64,000 nucleotides of DNA from Bacteroides sp. (GCA_030151885.1 JASLCG010000003.1:33829-97828); one strand, 5' to 3'; positions 18,392 through 27,164 are shown, numbered from the stretch's first letter. Notes: generated from the letters alone by a model not told the origin. Translations and numbers: made by a program.

Positions 18392-19549
18392 ATGGCTGAA
18401 TCTAATTTTGTTGATTATGTGAAAATCTACTGCCGATCAGGTAAAGGAGGACGTGGCTCAACTCACATGAGACGTGAGAAGTTTGTACCCAAAGGTGGTC
18501 CTGATGGTGGAGATGGTGGAAGAGGAGGTCATGTAATCTTACGTGGAAATCGTAATTACTGGACTCTTTTACACTTACGTTATGAACGTCATGTGTTTGC
18601 CGATCATGGTGAATCAGGAAGTGGAAAGAAATGCTTTGGAAAAGATGGTGCTGATAAGATTATAGAGGTACCTTGTGGTACAGTTGTATTTAATGGAGAA
18701 ACTGGAGAGTATGTTTGTGATATAACAGAACATGGTCAAGAGTTTGTATTATTACAAGGTGGTAGAGGTGGTTTAGGTAATTGCCATTTCAGATCGGCAA
18801 CAAACCAAGCTCCAAGATATGCACAACCAGGAGAACCAATGCAAGAAATGACTGTAATCTTAGAGTTAAAACTGTTGGCTGATGTTGGTTTAGTAGGTTT
18901 CCCGAATGCTGGTAAATCTACCCTATTATCGGTCGTTTCTGCAGCAAAACCAAAGATTGCTAATTATCCATTTACAACATTAGAGCCTAATTTAGGTATA
19001 GTGTCATACAGAGGAGGAAAATCGTTTGTTATGGCAGATATTCCAGGTATTATTGAAGGTGCTAGTGAAGGAAAAGGACTAGGATTACGATTCTTAAGGC
19101 ATATTGAACGCAATTCATTATTACTTTTTATAGTCCCTGCAGATAGTGATGATATAAGAAAAGAGTATGAAATTCTACTCAACGAGCTTCGAACATTTAA
19201 TCCAGAAATGCTAGATAAACAAAGAATATTGGCTATTTCTAAGTCTGATATGCTAGATCAAGAGTTAATGGATGAAATAGAAGAAACGTTGCCTGATGGA
19301 GTACCTCATATCTTTATATCGGCTGTAACTCAATATAATATTACTCAATTAAATGATATTATTTGGGAAGAACTAAATAAAGAAAGTAATAAAATAGAAT
19401 CTATTGTCCATGCTCCAAAACCAGCAATGGAAGAGGAGGTAGATGAACTTGATGACTTTGAGTTCGATTATGAAATGGATGAGGAAGAAGAAGATTTTGA
19501 TGATATTGAATTTGATTACGAAGACAACGACGAAGAAGTTATTGACTAA
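18392..19549 (+). CDS. obgE: Obg-family GTPase (ribosome assembly)
   Basis: A 385-residue GTPase (Obg/CgtA) acting in large-subunit assembly and stress control. The glycine-rich Obg domain covers about 1-160 (KGGPDGGDGGRGGHVILRGN). The G domain follows with G1 GFPNAGKST (about 169-177), G3 DIPGIIEG and G4 SKSD. The C-terminus is a strongly acidic tail of about 45 residues rich in Asp/Glu, typical of Bacteroidota Obg. Its stop overlaps the start of pgeF by one base (TAATG), showing translational coupling. Confidence 0.97.
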   Translation: MAESNFVDYVKIYCRSGKGGRGSTHMRREKFVPKGGPDGGDGGRGGHVILRGNRNYWTLLHLRYERHVFADHGESGSGKKCFGKDGADKIIEVPCGTVVFNGETGEYVCDITEHGQEFVLLQGGRGGLGNCHFRSATNQAPRYAQPGEPMQEMTVILELKLLADVGLVGFPNAGKSTLLSVVSAAKPKIANYPFTTLEPNLGIVSYRGGKSFVMADIPGIIEGASEGKGLGLRFLRHIERNSLLLFIVPADSDDIRKEYEILLNELRTFNPEMLDKQRILAISKSDMLDQELMDEIEETLPDGVPHIFISAVTQYNITQLNDIIWEELNKESNKIESIVHAPKPAMEEEVDELDDFEFDYEMDEEEEDFDDIEFDYEDNDEEVID

Positions 19550-20358
19550 TGTATAATATAACAACTAATAAAGAGATGTTGGGGTTTAGTTCTTTGAAGA
19601 GCTACCCCAACATTTTTTGTTTTACCACAACTAGGTTAGGTGGAAAAAGCAAAGCCAAATTTGCCTCTCTAAACTGTTCTCCTTTTTCCGGAGATGATAT
19701 AGAGTGCGTTGAAGAAAACTGGAAAATAGTAAATAAACTATTGCCTTGTGACTATAGGTGTAAGATTATACCCTACCAAACTCATGAAGATAACTGTCTA
19801 ATTATAGATGAAAGAACTATCTCTTTGCCAGAAAAGGAACAGCAAGTTTTATTAAATGGTGTAGATGCTTTAATAACGAATGTTCCAAAGGTGTTATTGA
19901 CGATTTCTACGGCAGACTGTGTTCCAATTGTATTCTATGATCCTTGTAAACAAGTAGTGGGAGTTGCTCATGCAGGTTGGAGAGGAACAGTGAAAAAGAT
20001 TGCATTGAAAGTAATTCAATTAATGACATCTATATATCATTGTAACACTTTGGATATAAAAGTATGTATAGGACCCAGTATATCTGTAGAGGCCTTTGAG
20101 GTAGGAAATGAAGTTGTTGAAGAGTTTAGAAAAGGAGGTTTTAATATGCTTAATATTCTTCAAAAGAATTCTATAACTGATAAGTTTCATATAGATTTGT
20201 GGAAAGCAAATGAAGAGCTATTAATAAGTGCAGGCTTGTTACAAAAAAACATTGAAGTGTCAGGATTATGTACTTATATGAAAAGTAATGAATTCTTTTC
20301 TGCCCGTAAATTAGGTATACGTTCAGGAAGAAACTGTACTGCTATTATGTTATTATAA
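19549..20358 (+). CDS. pgeF: Laccase-domain purine nucleoside phosphorylase (YfiH/PgeF type)
   Basis: A 269-residue member of the multicopper-polyphenol-oxidoreductase (DUF152) family. Members of this family act on purine nucleosides, and E. coli PgeF edits peptidoglycan precursors. Metal ligands are visible: ALITNVPKVLLTISTADCVP (Cys) and VGVAHAGWRGTVKKIA (His), plus an N-terminal His in IIPYQTHEDN. The length is normal. The start codon overlaps the obgE stop by one base. Which of the reported activities applies here cannot be told from sequence. Confidence 0.9.
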   Translation: MYNITTNKEMLGFSSLKSYPNIFCFTTTRLGGKSKAKFASLNCSPFSGDDIECVEENWKIVNKLLPCDYRCKIIPYQTHEDNCLIIDERTISLPEKEQQVLLNGVDALITNVPKVLLTISTADCVPIVFYDPCKQVVGVAHAGWRGTVKKIALKVIQLMTSIYHCNTLDIKVCIGPSISVEAFEVGNEVVEEFRKGGFNMLNILQKNSITDKFHIDLWKANEELLISAGLLQKNIEVSGLCTYMKSNEFFSARKLGIRSGRNCTAIMLL

Positions 20359-20360
20359 TT

Positions 20361-21035
20361 ATGAGGTTTAATATTAAGGTAACGGAAGAATTAAAGGAAG
20401 TAGCGCCAGAGTTTGTAGGAGCAGCTATATATACTCGTGTTAAAAACTCGAAATATAGTGAAGGGTTATGGATAGAAATTAATGAGTTTTGTAAATATAT
20501 TAAGGATAACTATACTACTGCCGATATAAAACTTATAGAGCCTATACAAGCTACTAGGGAAGTTTATAAAAAGTGCAAAAAAGATCCAAATAGGTATAGA
20601 CCTGCTGCCGAAGCTTTAAGAAGAAGAATTATAAGAGGTCTTTCGCTATATCAGATTGATACACTTGTTGATATGGTTAACTTAGTGTCATTGGAGTCTG
20701 GTCTTTCTATGGGAGGATTCGATGCTTCATATATAAAAGGAGATACTTTAACATTAGGAATTGGTAAGGAAAACGAAAAGTTTGAAGGCATTGGTAGGGG
20801 AATACTCAATATAGAGGGGCTTCCCGTATATAGAGATGCTATTGGAGGAATAGGAACTCCTACTAGTGATGAGGAGAGAACAAAACTCCGTGTAGATACT
20901 GAAGAGTTTTTGGCTCTATTAAATGGATATAGTGGGGCAACTGCATTAGAAAAAGCTGTAAAACAACTAAAAGAATTATTAGTTAAGTATGCTGATGCTG
21001 ATTTAAATGACATACAAGTTATTTATTATCAGTAA
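20361..21035 (+). CDS. B3/B4 tRNA-binding-domain protein (PheT editing-domain-like)
   Basis: A 224-residue stand-alone B3/B4 domain, the fold that forms the editing site of the phenylalanyl-tRNA synthetase beta subunit. The block RPAAEALRRRIIRGLSLYQI is followed by DTLVDMVNLVSLESGLSMGG and by GIGRGILNIEGLPVYRDAIG; these fit the family. Free-standing members are proposed to edit mischarged tRNA or bind related ligands, but the function is not established. The start lies 2 bases after pgeF and the end 18 bases before the Fur-family gene, so it belongs to the same operon. Confidence 0.85.
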   Translation: MRFNIKVTEELKEVAPEFVGAAIYTRVKNSKYSEGLWIEINEFCKYIKDNYTTADIKLIEPIQATREVYKKCKKDPNRYRPAAEALRRRIIRGLSLYQIDTLVDMVNLVSLESGLSMGGFDASYIKGDTLTLGIGKENEKFEGIGRGILNIEGLPVYRDAIGGIGTPTSDEERTKLRVDTEEFLALLNGYSGATALEKAVKQLKELLVKYADADLNDIQVIYYQ

Positions 21036-21053
21036 ATTAAAACAAATAGCGTT

Positions 21054-21482
21054 ATGAGTAAAAATCAAGAGCTAGAGGAAAGATTAAAAGAGCGAGATGT
21101 AAGGCCTACAGCAATTCGTTTATTGGTACTAAACGAGATGATGAAGATGGAACAAGCTTTCAGCCTAATGGACTTAGAGTCTAAATTAGAGACCATTGAT
21201 AAATCGACTATTTTTCGGACAATTACTTTATTTCATGACAAAATGTTGCTTCACAGTATAGACGATGGTTCAGGTTCTATAAAGTATTCGATGTGTTCGA
21301 GACATTGTACTTGTGCAGGTGAGGCAGCACACGTACATTTCTCGTGTCGCTTATGCCATAAAATATATTGTTTAAAGAATATAGCAATTCCTCGTTTAAA
21401 CTTGCCTAAGGGTTTTGAGTATGAAAGTGCAAACTTTGTATTAAAAGGGGTTTGTGAAAATTGTAGTAAAATAGTAGATTGA
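21054..21482 (+). CDS. Fur-family metal-responsive repressor
   Basis: A 142-residue Fur/Zur/PerR-family DNA-binding protein. The N-terminal winged helix (about 1-80) contains RDVRPTAIRLLVLNEMM and the recognition region TIDKSTIFRTITLFHDKMLL. The dimerisation domain carries HVHFSCRLCHKIYC (CxxC of the structural zinc site) and a C-terminal CENC pair. Which metal it senses cannot be read, but the next gene is a Zn/Cd-type efflux ATPase with a palindrome at its promoter, which suggests zinc control. It is the last gene of the hpt cluster and starts 18 bases after the B3/B4 gene. Confidence 0.92.
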   Translation: MSKNQELEERLKERDVRPTAIRLLVLNEMMKMEQAFSLMDLESKLETIDKSTIFRTITLFHDKMLLHSIDDGSGSIKYSMCSRHCTCAGEAAHVHFSCRLCHKIYCLKNIAIPRLNLPKGFEYESANFVLKGVCENCSKIVD

Positions 21483-21492
21483 TAGAGTATTC

Positions 21493-21505
21493 GCAACTAG
21501 GTTGC
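21493..21505. promoter_or_regulatory. GCAAC-TAG-GTTGC palindrome (candidate operator of the metal ATPase)
   Basis: A perfect 5-bp inverted repeat with a 3-base spacer lies 10 bases after the fur-family stop and 13 bases before the -7 box of the metal ATPase, so it covers the -33 region. Its position is right for repression by the adjacent Fur-family protein. Binding is inference. Confidence 0.5.
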
Positions 21506-21518
21506 ACTACTATCTTAG

Positions 21519-21526
21519 TATCTTTG
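21519..21526 (+). promoter_or_regulatory. -7 box (TATCTTTG) for the metal P-type ATPase
   Basis: Matches TAnnTTTG. Transcription should begin a few bases downstream, near 21531, which favours the second ATG (21556) over the first (21538). Confidence 0.65.
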
Positions 21527-21555
21527 ACATATAAAGAATGATAAAAAAGAAGGAT

Positions 21556-23547
21556 ATGTCAGAAGATAATAAAATACAAGAATCTCATGTGCATAGTACA
21601 TCTACAGAGCAAGAGGTTCATTCACATGGTACTAGTTGTTCAAGCCATTCAAGCTGTGGCTGTTCTCACAATCATGGTCACGAAGAATTAAATGTCAAAA
21701 GACTAATAGCAAGTGCTATATTTCTTTTGATGGGTTTAATTATAACTTACTCTCCATTAAATAATGTTATTCCTTATTTTATATTAGTTATTATTTATTT
21801 AGCTGGTTACTTGCTAGTAGGGCTACCTATCATAAAGGAAGCTTATGAAGGAATAGCAAAAGAAAGAGACTTCTTTAACGAATTCTCTCTGATGACATTA
21901 GCTACAGTTGGGGCAATGGCTTTAGAGCAGTTCCCTGAAGCAATAGCTGTTATGCTTTTTTACTCTATTGGCGAATACTTCCAAGGAAAAGCAGTAGGTA
22001 AAGCAACAAGAAACATTCAATCTTTATTAGATATTAGAACTGATGAAGCCTTATTATTACAAAATGATAAAGTGGTTCATACGCTAGCAGAAGAGGTTAT
22101 GATTGGTGATATAATTCAGATTAGAGTAGGAGATAAAGTGCCTTTAGATGGTAAGCTAATTTCCGATAATGCTAGTTTAAATACTGTTGCACTGACAGGA
22201 GAAAGTGTGCCACAAAGTAAGAAAAAGGGAGATTTAGTTTTGGCTGGTATGATTAATCTTGAAGGTGTCATTTTATTAGAAGTAACTGAAACTTATAATA
22301 ATACAGCATTGTCTAAAATATTGGCAATGGTACAAGATGCAACAAATAGAAAATCCAAAACAGAACTATTAATACGTAGAATAGCTAAAGTATATACCCC
22401 TATAGTATTTGGCTTAGCTGTTTTATTAGTTTTACTTCCTATATTTTTTGTTGCAGATTATTCTTTTAGAACATGGTTATATCGTTCTCTTACCTTTTTA
22501 GTAATATCTTGTCCTTGTGCTCTAGTAATTTCAATCCCATTAGGATATTTTGCAGGTATAGGAGCCGCTTCAAAACGGGGTATTCTATTTAAAGGAGCCA
22601 ATTACCTAGACATATTGTCTAGAATTAACACAATTGTTATTGATAAGACAGGAACAGTTACAGAGGGTGTATTTGAGGTACAAAAAATTATATATACAGA
22701 TCCGTCAATTGATAAGGATTTCTTTATAGGGGCTTTGTCTGCTGTAGAGAGTTACTCAACACATCCTATTGCTAGAGCAATAACTAACCATTATAATCCT
22801 GCCAATGATATGGTTGTTGCAGTAGAGGATTTAAAAGAGTTAGCAGGTTATGGTATAGTCTCTTCATATCAAGGAAAACAAATATTAGTAGGTAATACTA
22901 AGCTACTTGATAAGTATAATGTACATTACGATGAATCTATCCGTGAAATAGTAGGTACTACGGTGCTTATGAGTTTTGACAATAAATTTCAAGGAGCAGT
23001 AGTGATTGCAGATAAGCTAAAAGAAGATGCAATAGATACTGTTAAAGGTTTCCATAAAAATGGAATAAAAAATATTGTGATGTTAAGTGGAGATAATCCA
23101 GTTATAACTGAAGATATTGGTAGGCAAATAGGTATAGATGTGGCTATAGGAGGTTTACTTCCCGATGGAAAAGTACAGCACATTGAGGAACTCAAAAAAG
23201 AAAAAGACAATATAATATGCTTTGTTGGAGATGGTATTAATGATGCGCCTGCATTGGCTTTGAGTGATGTGGGAGTTGCTATGGGGGCCATGGGCTCTGA
23301 TGCAGCTATTGAAATAGCAGATGTTGTGATTCAAACAGATCAGCCATCAAAAATAAATGAAGCGATTAGTATATCTAAAAAAACAAAAAGCATAGTACAA
23401 CAGAATATAGTCTTAGCATTTGGAATTAAGTTAGGAGTATTAGCTTTAGGTGCATTAGGTGTTGCTACCATGTGGGAGGCTGTCATTGCCGATGTTGGTG
23501 TTACAATCCTAGCTGTAGTAAACTCTATAAGAATACTAAAAGACTAG
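21556..23547 (+). CDS. Zn/Cd/Pb-exporting P1B-type ATPase
   Basis: A 663-residue heavy-metal efflux ATPase of the inner membrane. It has a His/Cys-rich N-terminus (HSHGTSCSSHSSCGCSHNHG) in place of a folded HMA domain. The transport motif is CPC in ISCPCALVIS (about 317), the phosphorylation site is DKTGTVTEG, the HP motif is STHPIARAI, and the hinge is GDGINDAPALALSD. The last membrane region has ADVGVTILAVVNSIRIL, whose Asp-x-Gly is typical of the Zn/Cd/Pb (ZntA/CadA) class and not of copper pumps. I chose ATG 21556 because 21538 lies only about 7 bases from the expected transcript start; both are possible. A bidirectional terminator follows. Confidence 0.93.
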   Translation: MSEDNKIQESHVHSTSTEQEVHSHGTSCSSHSSCGCSHNHGHEELNVKRLIASAIFLLMGLIITYSPLNNVIPYFILVIIYLAGYLLVGLPIIKEAYEGIAKERDFFNEFSLMTLATVGAMALEQFPEAIAVMLFYSIGEYFQGKAVGKATRNIQSLLDIRTDEALLLQNDKVVHTLAEEVMIGDIIQIRVGDKVPLDGKLISDNASLNTVALTGESVPQSKKKGDLVLAGMINLEGVILLEVTETYNNTALSKILAMVQDATNRKSKTELLIRRIAKVYTPIVFGLAVLLVLLPIFFVADYSFRTWLYRSLTFLVISCPCALVISIPLGYFAGIGAASKRGILFKGANYLDILSRINTIVIDKTGTVTEGVFEVQKIIYTDPSIDKDFFIGALSAVESYSTHPIARAITNHYNPANDMVVAVEDLKELAGYGIVSSYQGKQILVGNTKLLDKYNVHYDESIREIVGTTVLMSFDNKFQGAVVIADKLKEDAIDTVKGFHKNGIKNIVMLSGDNPVITEDIGRQIGIDVAIGGLLPDGKVQHIEELKKEKDNIICFVGDGINDAPALALSDVGVAMGAMGSDAAIEIADVVIQTDQPSKINEAISISKKTKSIVQQNIVLAFGIKLGVLALGALGVATMWEAVIADVGVTILAVVNSIRILKD

Positions 23548-23574
23548 TGCTTTATAAATTACTAGAATACATTA

Positions 23575-23622
23575 TATCATAAAAGCCCCAATGTTCAATT
23601 GAGCATTGGGGCTTTTATGATA
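23575..23622. terminator. Bidirectional terminator
   Basis: A perfect 19-bp stem (23575-23593 with 23604-23622) with core AAAAGCCCCAATG and a 10-base loop. A/T runs on both sides serve the plus-strand ATPase gene and the minus-strand gene ending at 23637. Confidence 0.9.
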
Positions 23623-23636
23623 TGTAAATAGTATGT

Positions 23637-24032
23637 TTATCTTAAATATTCCCAAAAACAATTTGGGAGATAGATATTAGGAATTTCTGTAGCTTCATAA
23701 AATAGTGGTGCTACTTTGCGAGGGTGGAGTCCAGCTATATCGCATATAGGAGTAACTAAAAACTTCATATTAGTATTCTTTTTAGCGAATTCTATAAATT
23801 CATTAACATACTTCTCGATAGTCTCTATTGTTCCTTGCATTGTTGGTATAGCATAGGTTTGTCCAGCTAGTCCAACGCCTTTTCCCCACTTTGCACCCCA
23901 TCTATTGTGTGCAATATTGGCAGATCCAACAACGTGTATTCCTGGTAAATTACTTCCAAAAACATAAATTTCATTCTCCTTTAATTGATCAATATAATCT
24001 GGAGTTGTTCTAATTTGCATCTTAACATTCAT
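23637..24032 (-). CDS. A1S_2505-like (phage non-structural family) protein
   Basis: A 131-residue protein of unknown role. The blocks ENEIYVFGSNLPGIHVVGSA, GVGLAGQTYAIPTM and KFLVTPICDIAGLHPRKVAP match a small family annotated as 'A1S_2505 phage-related non-structural protein', found in phages and scattered bacteria; its macro-domain-like look is my impression only. No phage genes lie nearby, so this appears to be a domesticated or independent copy. Met5 (24020) is an alternative start. A TATCTTTG -7 box on the minus strand lies 29 bases upstream, so the gene is transcribed alone, convergent with the metal ATPase. Confidence 0.65.
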   Translation of the reverse strand: MNVKMQIRTTPDYIDQLKENEIYVFGSNLPGIHVVGSANIAHNRWGAKWGKGVGLAGQTYAIPTMQGTIETIEKYVNEFIEFAKKNTNMKFLVTPICDIAGLHPRKVAPLFYEATEIPNIYLPNCFWEYLR

Positions 24033-24060
24033 AGTTAAATGGTTTAGTTGGGTTATTTGT

Positions 24061-24068
24061 CAAAGATA
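24061..24068 (-). promoter_or_regulatory. -7 box (TATCTTTG, minus strand) for the A1S_2505-like gene
   Basis: The complement of CAAAGATA matches TAnnTTTG, 28 bases before the ATG at 24032. Confidence 0.6.
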
Positions 24069-24356
24069 ATAAATAAAATCTATATGACAAAACTGTTACA
24101 ACCTGTAAGTGCTTAAAAATTAATATATTAGTTAATTTAGTTAGGTTTTGTAAAGTTGTAAAATATTAAATATCAACTAGTAAGGCTTATTAAGTTAAAA
24201 AAATATTGTTTCTTTGTTAAGACTGATTTTTTAACAATTATGACAAATAATAAAGTGTATAATCCTGATTTTTGGTGACTGTTAGAAATAATATTACTTT
24301 TTATATTCTACAAAGTTTATGGTAGAATAGTATTTTACATTCAAAAATAGCATTAA
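24069..24356. other. AT-rich divergent intergenic region
   Basis: About 290 very AT-rich bases separate the divergent A1S_2505-like gene and the cyclase-family gene. I see no ORF with coding character, no hairpin with a U-tract and no TAnnTTTG box for the plus-strand gene. Only T/A-rich runs are present. Confidence 0.5.
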
Positions 24357-24905
24357 ATGAATTTACATATTGAATTAAAGTCCACTCATCCAGCTTATGA
24401 GTGGCTAAATAAACAGGCTGATAAATTAGGGGCAAAAGGGCACTTTGGTACGCATATAGATTGTTATACTAAAGTTCCTAAAAAGTCTTTATTTAAAGTA
24501 GAGGTGCATATTCTAGACTGTAGAAAAGGAATTCCCTCAATAGATAAATTGGCTAAACTACCGCTATTAGAAGGCAAGTCCTTGTTATTATTCACAGAGA
24601 ATATGTTTTTAAATGAGTATGGTAGCAAATCTTATTTTGGTAAATCAGATGCACTATTATCTAAAGAGTCATTAGAGGTTATTTTATCTAAAAGCCCTTC
24701 TTTTATAATGATAGACTCCTTTGGGATTGGGAATCATGGCGAAAATCACCAAATGTTAGATAAACGTTGTGAAGAACTCGATTGCTTTGTTATAGAGAAC
24801 ATCTTGGTAAATCCTTCTAGGATAGATGAAATAAAAAACGTAGAAATAAAGTTTGATTTAGATTACCCATCTACAGGAAAACCTTGTTTAATAAGAGTTG
24901 TTTAG
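24357..24905 (+). CDS. Putative cyclase / kynurenine-formamidase-like protein, altered metal site
   Basis: A 182-residue protein of the 'putative cyclase' (KynB-like) family, metal-dependent hydrolases marked by HxGTHxDxPxH. Here the motif reads GHFGTHIDCYTKVPKK (about 28-43): His, Gly-Thr-His and Asp are kept, but the later Pro and His are replaced, so the metal site may be altered. The second half has FIMIDSFGIGNHGENHQMLD and ends with a proper strand block (PCLIRVV). At 182 residues it is shorter than typical 210-260-residue members. It stands alone between a long AT-rich gap and a terminator. Substrate is unknown. Confidence 0.6.
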   Translation: MNLHIELKSTHPAYEWLNKQADKLGAKGHFGTHIDCYTKVPKKSLFKVEVHILDCRKGIPSIDKLAKLPLLEGKSLLLFTENMFLNEYGSKSYFGKSDALLSKESLEVILSKSPSFIMIDSFGIGNHGENHQMLDKRCEELDCFVIENILVNPSRIDEIKNVEIKFDLDYPSTGKPCLIRVV

Positions 24906-24916
24906 AAAGTGTATAA

Positions 24917-24955
24917 TATAAAGAGAGGACGATTTAACCGTCCTCTCTTTATTAT
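24917..24955 (+). terminator. Terminator after the cyclase-family gene
   Basis: A 12-bp stem (AAAGAGAGGACG at 24920-24931 with CGTCCTCTCTTT at 24939-24950) and a T-rich tail. A separate perfect 20-base palindrome (ATTATATTGT and complement) follows at 24951-24970. Confidence 0.85.
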
Positions 24956-25036
24956 ATTGTACAATATAATAAGTAATATTTATAAATGTAGTTTACTTGC
25001 TGATACTTAAAATAAGAGTGAATATAACTTCATCCT

Positions 25037-25804
25037 TTAATCGAAAACCTCTTGGTCTTCATTTACAACCATACCTTGATAATCTAGAGGAAGTCCAGAT
25101 TCTATGGCAGTGTAAGCAATGTCTAGTCTTCTTTTAATCTCTTTAGGGCTAGAATCTCCCGTATATGGTATTGGTTCATGAATAATCATCTCTAATCTAT
25201 GCCATCTGGGCCAATATTTAGTTCTAGGTAAAGTATCAAAAGACCCGTTAATTGTAATAGGTACTATGTCCATTTCCAAATCTTCTGCCAATTGGAAAGC
25301 TCCTCGTTTAAAATATCCCATATGGCCTGTAAAGGTTCTAGCTCCTTCAGGAAATACTACCAAAGATACACCATCAACCAGTGTTTTCTTAGTAGAATTA
25401 ATCATCTCTTGTATTTTTTTAGGGCCGGACCTTTCAACAAAAATATGTCCTGCACTTTCGCAAGCTTTCCCTACAAAAGGTAATTTACGAAGGCCTTTTT
25501 TCATCATCCACTTAAAGTTTCTATGTAAGTATCCATATATTAGAAATATATCGAATGCACCTTGATGATTGGCTACAAAAACATAAGATTTATCCTTCTC
25601 AATATTTTCTCTCCCTTTTACTTTTACAGGTAGCAATAGAATAGTACAAATTGCTTTAGACCAAATTTTACCAGGATGATAGCCCCAAAAGCGGGCATCT
25701 CCTATTATGCACCCTAATGTAGTAGTAACTGCAGTAAGTAAGGTTAAAACTAAGAAAAGTGGTAATGCTATAATAGCAACATAACATAAATACAGAATTC
25801 TCAT
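25037..25804 (-). CDS. plsC: 1-acyl-sn-glycerol-3-phosphate acyltransferase
   Basis: A 255-residue membrane acyltransferase that makes phosphatidic acid from lysophosphatidic acid. The N-terminus is hydrophobic (MRILYLCYVAIIALPLFLVL). The catalytic HX4D box is FVANHQGAFD (about 78-87). Later blocks are GHIFVERSG and the substrate-binding VVFPEGARTFTG. ATG 25804 was chosen because the longer frame would start at a TTG (25831) that overlaps a minus-strand -7 box, TACATTTG. It is transcribed away from sbcDC. Confidence 0.93.
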   Translation of the reverse strand: MRILYLCYVAIIALPLFLVLTLLTAVTTTLGCIIGDARFWGYHPGKIWSKAICTILLLPVKVKGRENIEKDKSYVFVANHQGAFDIFLIYGYLHRNFKWMMKKGLRKLPFVGKACESAGHIFVERSGPKKIQEMINSTKKTLVDGVSLVVFPEGARTFTGHMGYFKRGAFQLAEDLEMDIVPITINGSFDTLPRTKYWPRWHRLEMIIHEPIPYTGDSSPKEIKRRLDIAYTAIESGLPLDYQGMVVNEDQEVFD

Positions 25805-25828
25805 CTTTGAAATGTTTAGTTGATGAGG

Positions 25829-25836
25829 CAAATGTA
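25829..25836 (-). promoter_or_regulatory. -7 box (TACATTTG, minus strand) for plsC
   Basis: Complement of CAAATGTA, 24 bases before the plsC ATG at 25804; it decides the start. Confidence 0.6.
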
Positions 25837-25871
25837 ATTAAAAATATGATAGAATAATATCAATTTATGGC

Positions 25872-25879
25872 TAACTTTG
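25872..25879 (+). promoter_or_regulatory. -7 box (TAACTTTG) for sbcDC
   Basis: Matches TAnnTTTG, 16 bases before the sbcD ATG at 25896. Only 35 bases separate it from the divergent plsC -7 box, so the two promoters overlap back to back. Confidence 0.6.
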
Positions 25880-25895
25880 GTTGAAAGTACATGTT

Positions 25896-27164
25896 ATGAT
25901 TACAATTATTCACACTTCAGACTGGCATATAGGGCAGACTTTTTTTAGCCACAACAGAGATAAAGAGCATATAGATTTCTTGAACTGGCTAATTCAGGTT
26001 ATTGCTGATAATAAGGCAGATGTCTTATTAATAGCAGGTGATGTTTTTGATGTATCTAATCCATCATCTAGTGCTCAAAAGATGTTTTATAAGTTTATAC
26101 AGAAAGTTACATTAAGAGTCCCAAACCTACAAATAATTGTAACTGCTGGGAATCATGATTCTCCTTCACGTATAGAGACTCCTTTGCCTCTACTAGACGA
26201 TAAGAATGTAGTAATTAAAGGAATTGTTCCTAAAGTAGATGGTCAAATACAGTTGGATAAGTTAATAACTCCATTGTATAATAAAGAAAAAGAGGTTGAA
26301 GCGTTTTGTTTAACAGTTCCTTATTTGCGTCAAGGAGATTACCCAAGAGTAGATGCTCCAAATCCATACGCTAGTGGTATTCATCAGTTATATGAAGACT
26401 TATTTAGCTATGTTAATCGCATAAAGACAGATAAACAAGGTGTAGTTGCTATGGGGCATTTACAAGCTATTGGGAGCGATATTGCAGAGAAAGATCATAG
26501 TGAAAAAATGATTATTGGTGGTTTAGAGGCTGTGTCTCCATCTGTCTTCTCAGATTTTAATTATACTGCCTTAGGACATATACATAAAGCACAGAGACTT
26601 GCCAAACAGGAGCATATTCGTTATGCTGGTAGTCCATTGCCGATGTCTTTTGCCGAGAAAAATTATAAACATGGAGTTGTTAAGGTAACGCTAGATAGAG
26701 GAATTACCACTCAAATTGAGAAACTAGAGTATCAACCACTAGTTAATTTAATTTCAATTCCTAGTAAAGGTTCTGCTTCACCATCTGAAGTAATGGATCT
26801 ACTTTCTGATTTACCGAATAAGGAGGACGGGCTTAATAATGATTTATCTTTGTATCCATTTCTTGAGGTTAGAGTACTTCTGACAGAACCAGAGCCATTA
26901 CTTACGAAACAAATAGCCGATATAATAGATTCGAAGAGAGTTAGATTAGCTAGAGTAGTTAATGACTTTCAACGTGTAAGTGAAGAGTCCGAATCTGTTA
27001 TTATTAATCAAGGGCTAGATGAGTTAACACCATTCGATATTGCTGATAGATATTATAAAAGTATTTATAATGAGGGCATGCCAGAAGAGTTAAAAAGAAT
27101 GTTTGAAGAGGTTTGTATAGATTTAAATAGAGAGGGAGGTAGTGTAAACCATGAAGATAACTAA
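25896..27164 (+). CDS. sbcD: Exonuclease subunit SbcD
   Basis: A 422-residue nuclease subunit of the SbcCD (Mre11-Rad50-like) complex, which trims DNA ends, hairpins and protein-blocked ends. The metallophosphoesterase motifs are in order: TSDWHIGQ (about 7-14), LLIAGDVFDVSNPSS, TAGNHDSPSR, MGHLQAIGS and YTALGHIHKAQ. ATG 25896 fits the family's usual start (MITIIHTSDWHIGQ) and the -7 box position; five extra residues coded upstream begin with TTG and are rejected. The 3' end overlaps sbcC by 14 bases. Confidence 0.96.
   Translation: MITIIHTSDWHIGQTFFSHNRDKEHIDFLNWLIQVIADNKADVLLIAGDVFDVSNPSSSAQKMFYKFIQKVTLRVPNLQIIVTAGNHDSPSRIETPLPLLDDKNVVIKGIVPKVDGQIQLDKLITPLYNKEKEVEAFCLTVPYLRQGDYPRVDAPNPYASGIHQLYEDLFSYVNRIKTDKQGVVAMGHLQAIGSDIAEKDHSEKMIIGGLEAVSPSVFSDFNYTALGHIHKAQRLAKQEHIRYAGSPLPMSFAEKNYKHGVVKVTLDRGITTQIEKLEYQPLVNLISIPSKGSASPSEVMDLLSDLPNKEDGLNNDLSLYPFLEVRVLLTEPEPLLTKQIADIIDSKRVRLARVVNDFQRVSEESESVIINQGLDELTPFDIADRYYKSIYNEGMPEELKRMFEEVCIDLNREGGSVNHEDN

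Noticed and set aside
20651..21013. 120-codon ORF on the minus strand
   Set aside because: Lies fully inside the B3/B4-domain gene and has low-complexity Ser/Pro-rich sequence.
23637..24032. Prophage remnant suggested by the A1S_2505-like gene
   Set aside because: No other phage gene, integrase or att repeat is present; the gene has its own promoter and a normal chromosomal setting.
24951..24970. Perfect 20-base palindrome as a regulator site or attachment site
   Set aside because: Pure A/T-rich palindrome in the tail of a terminator, with no promoter or integrase nearby; chance or terminator flank is more likely.
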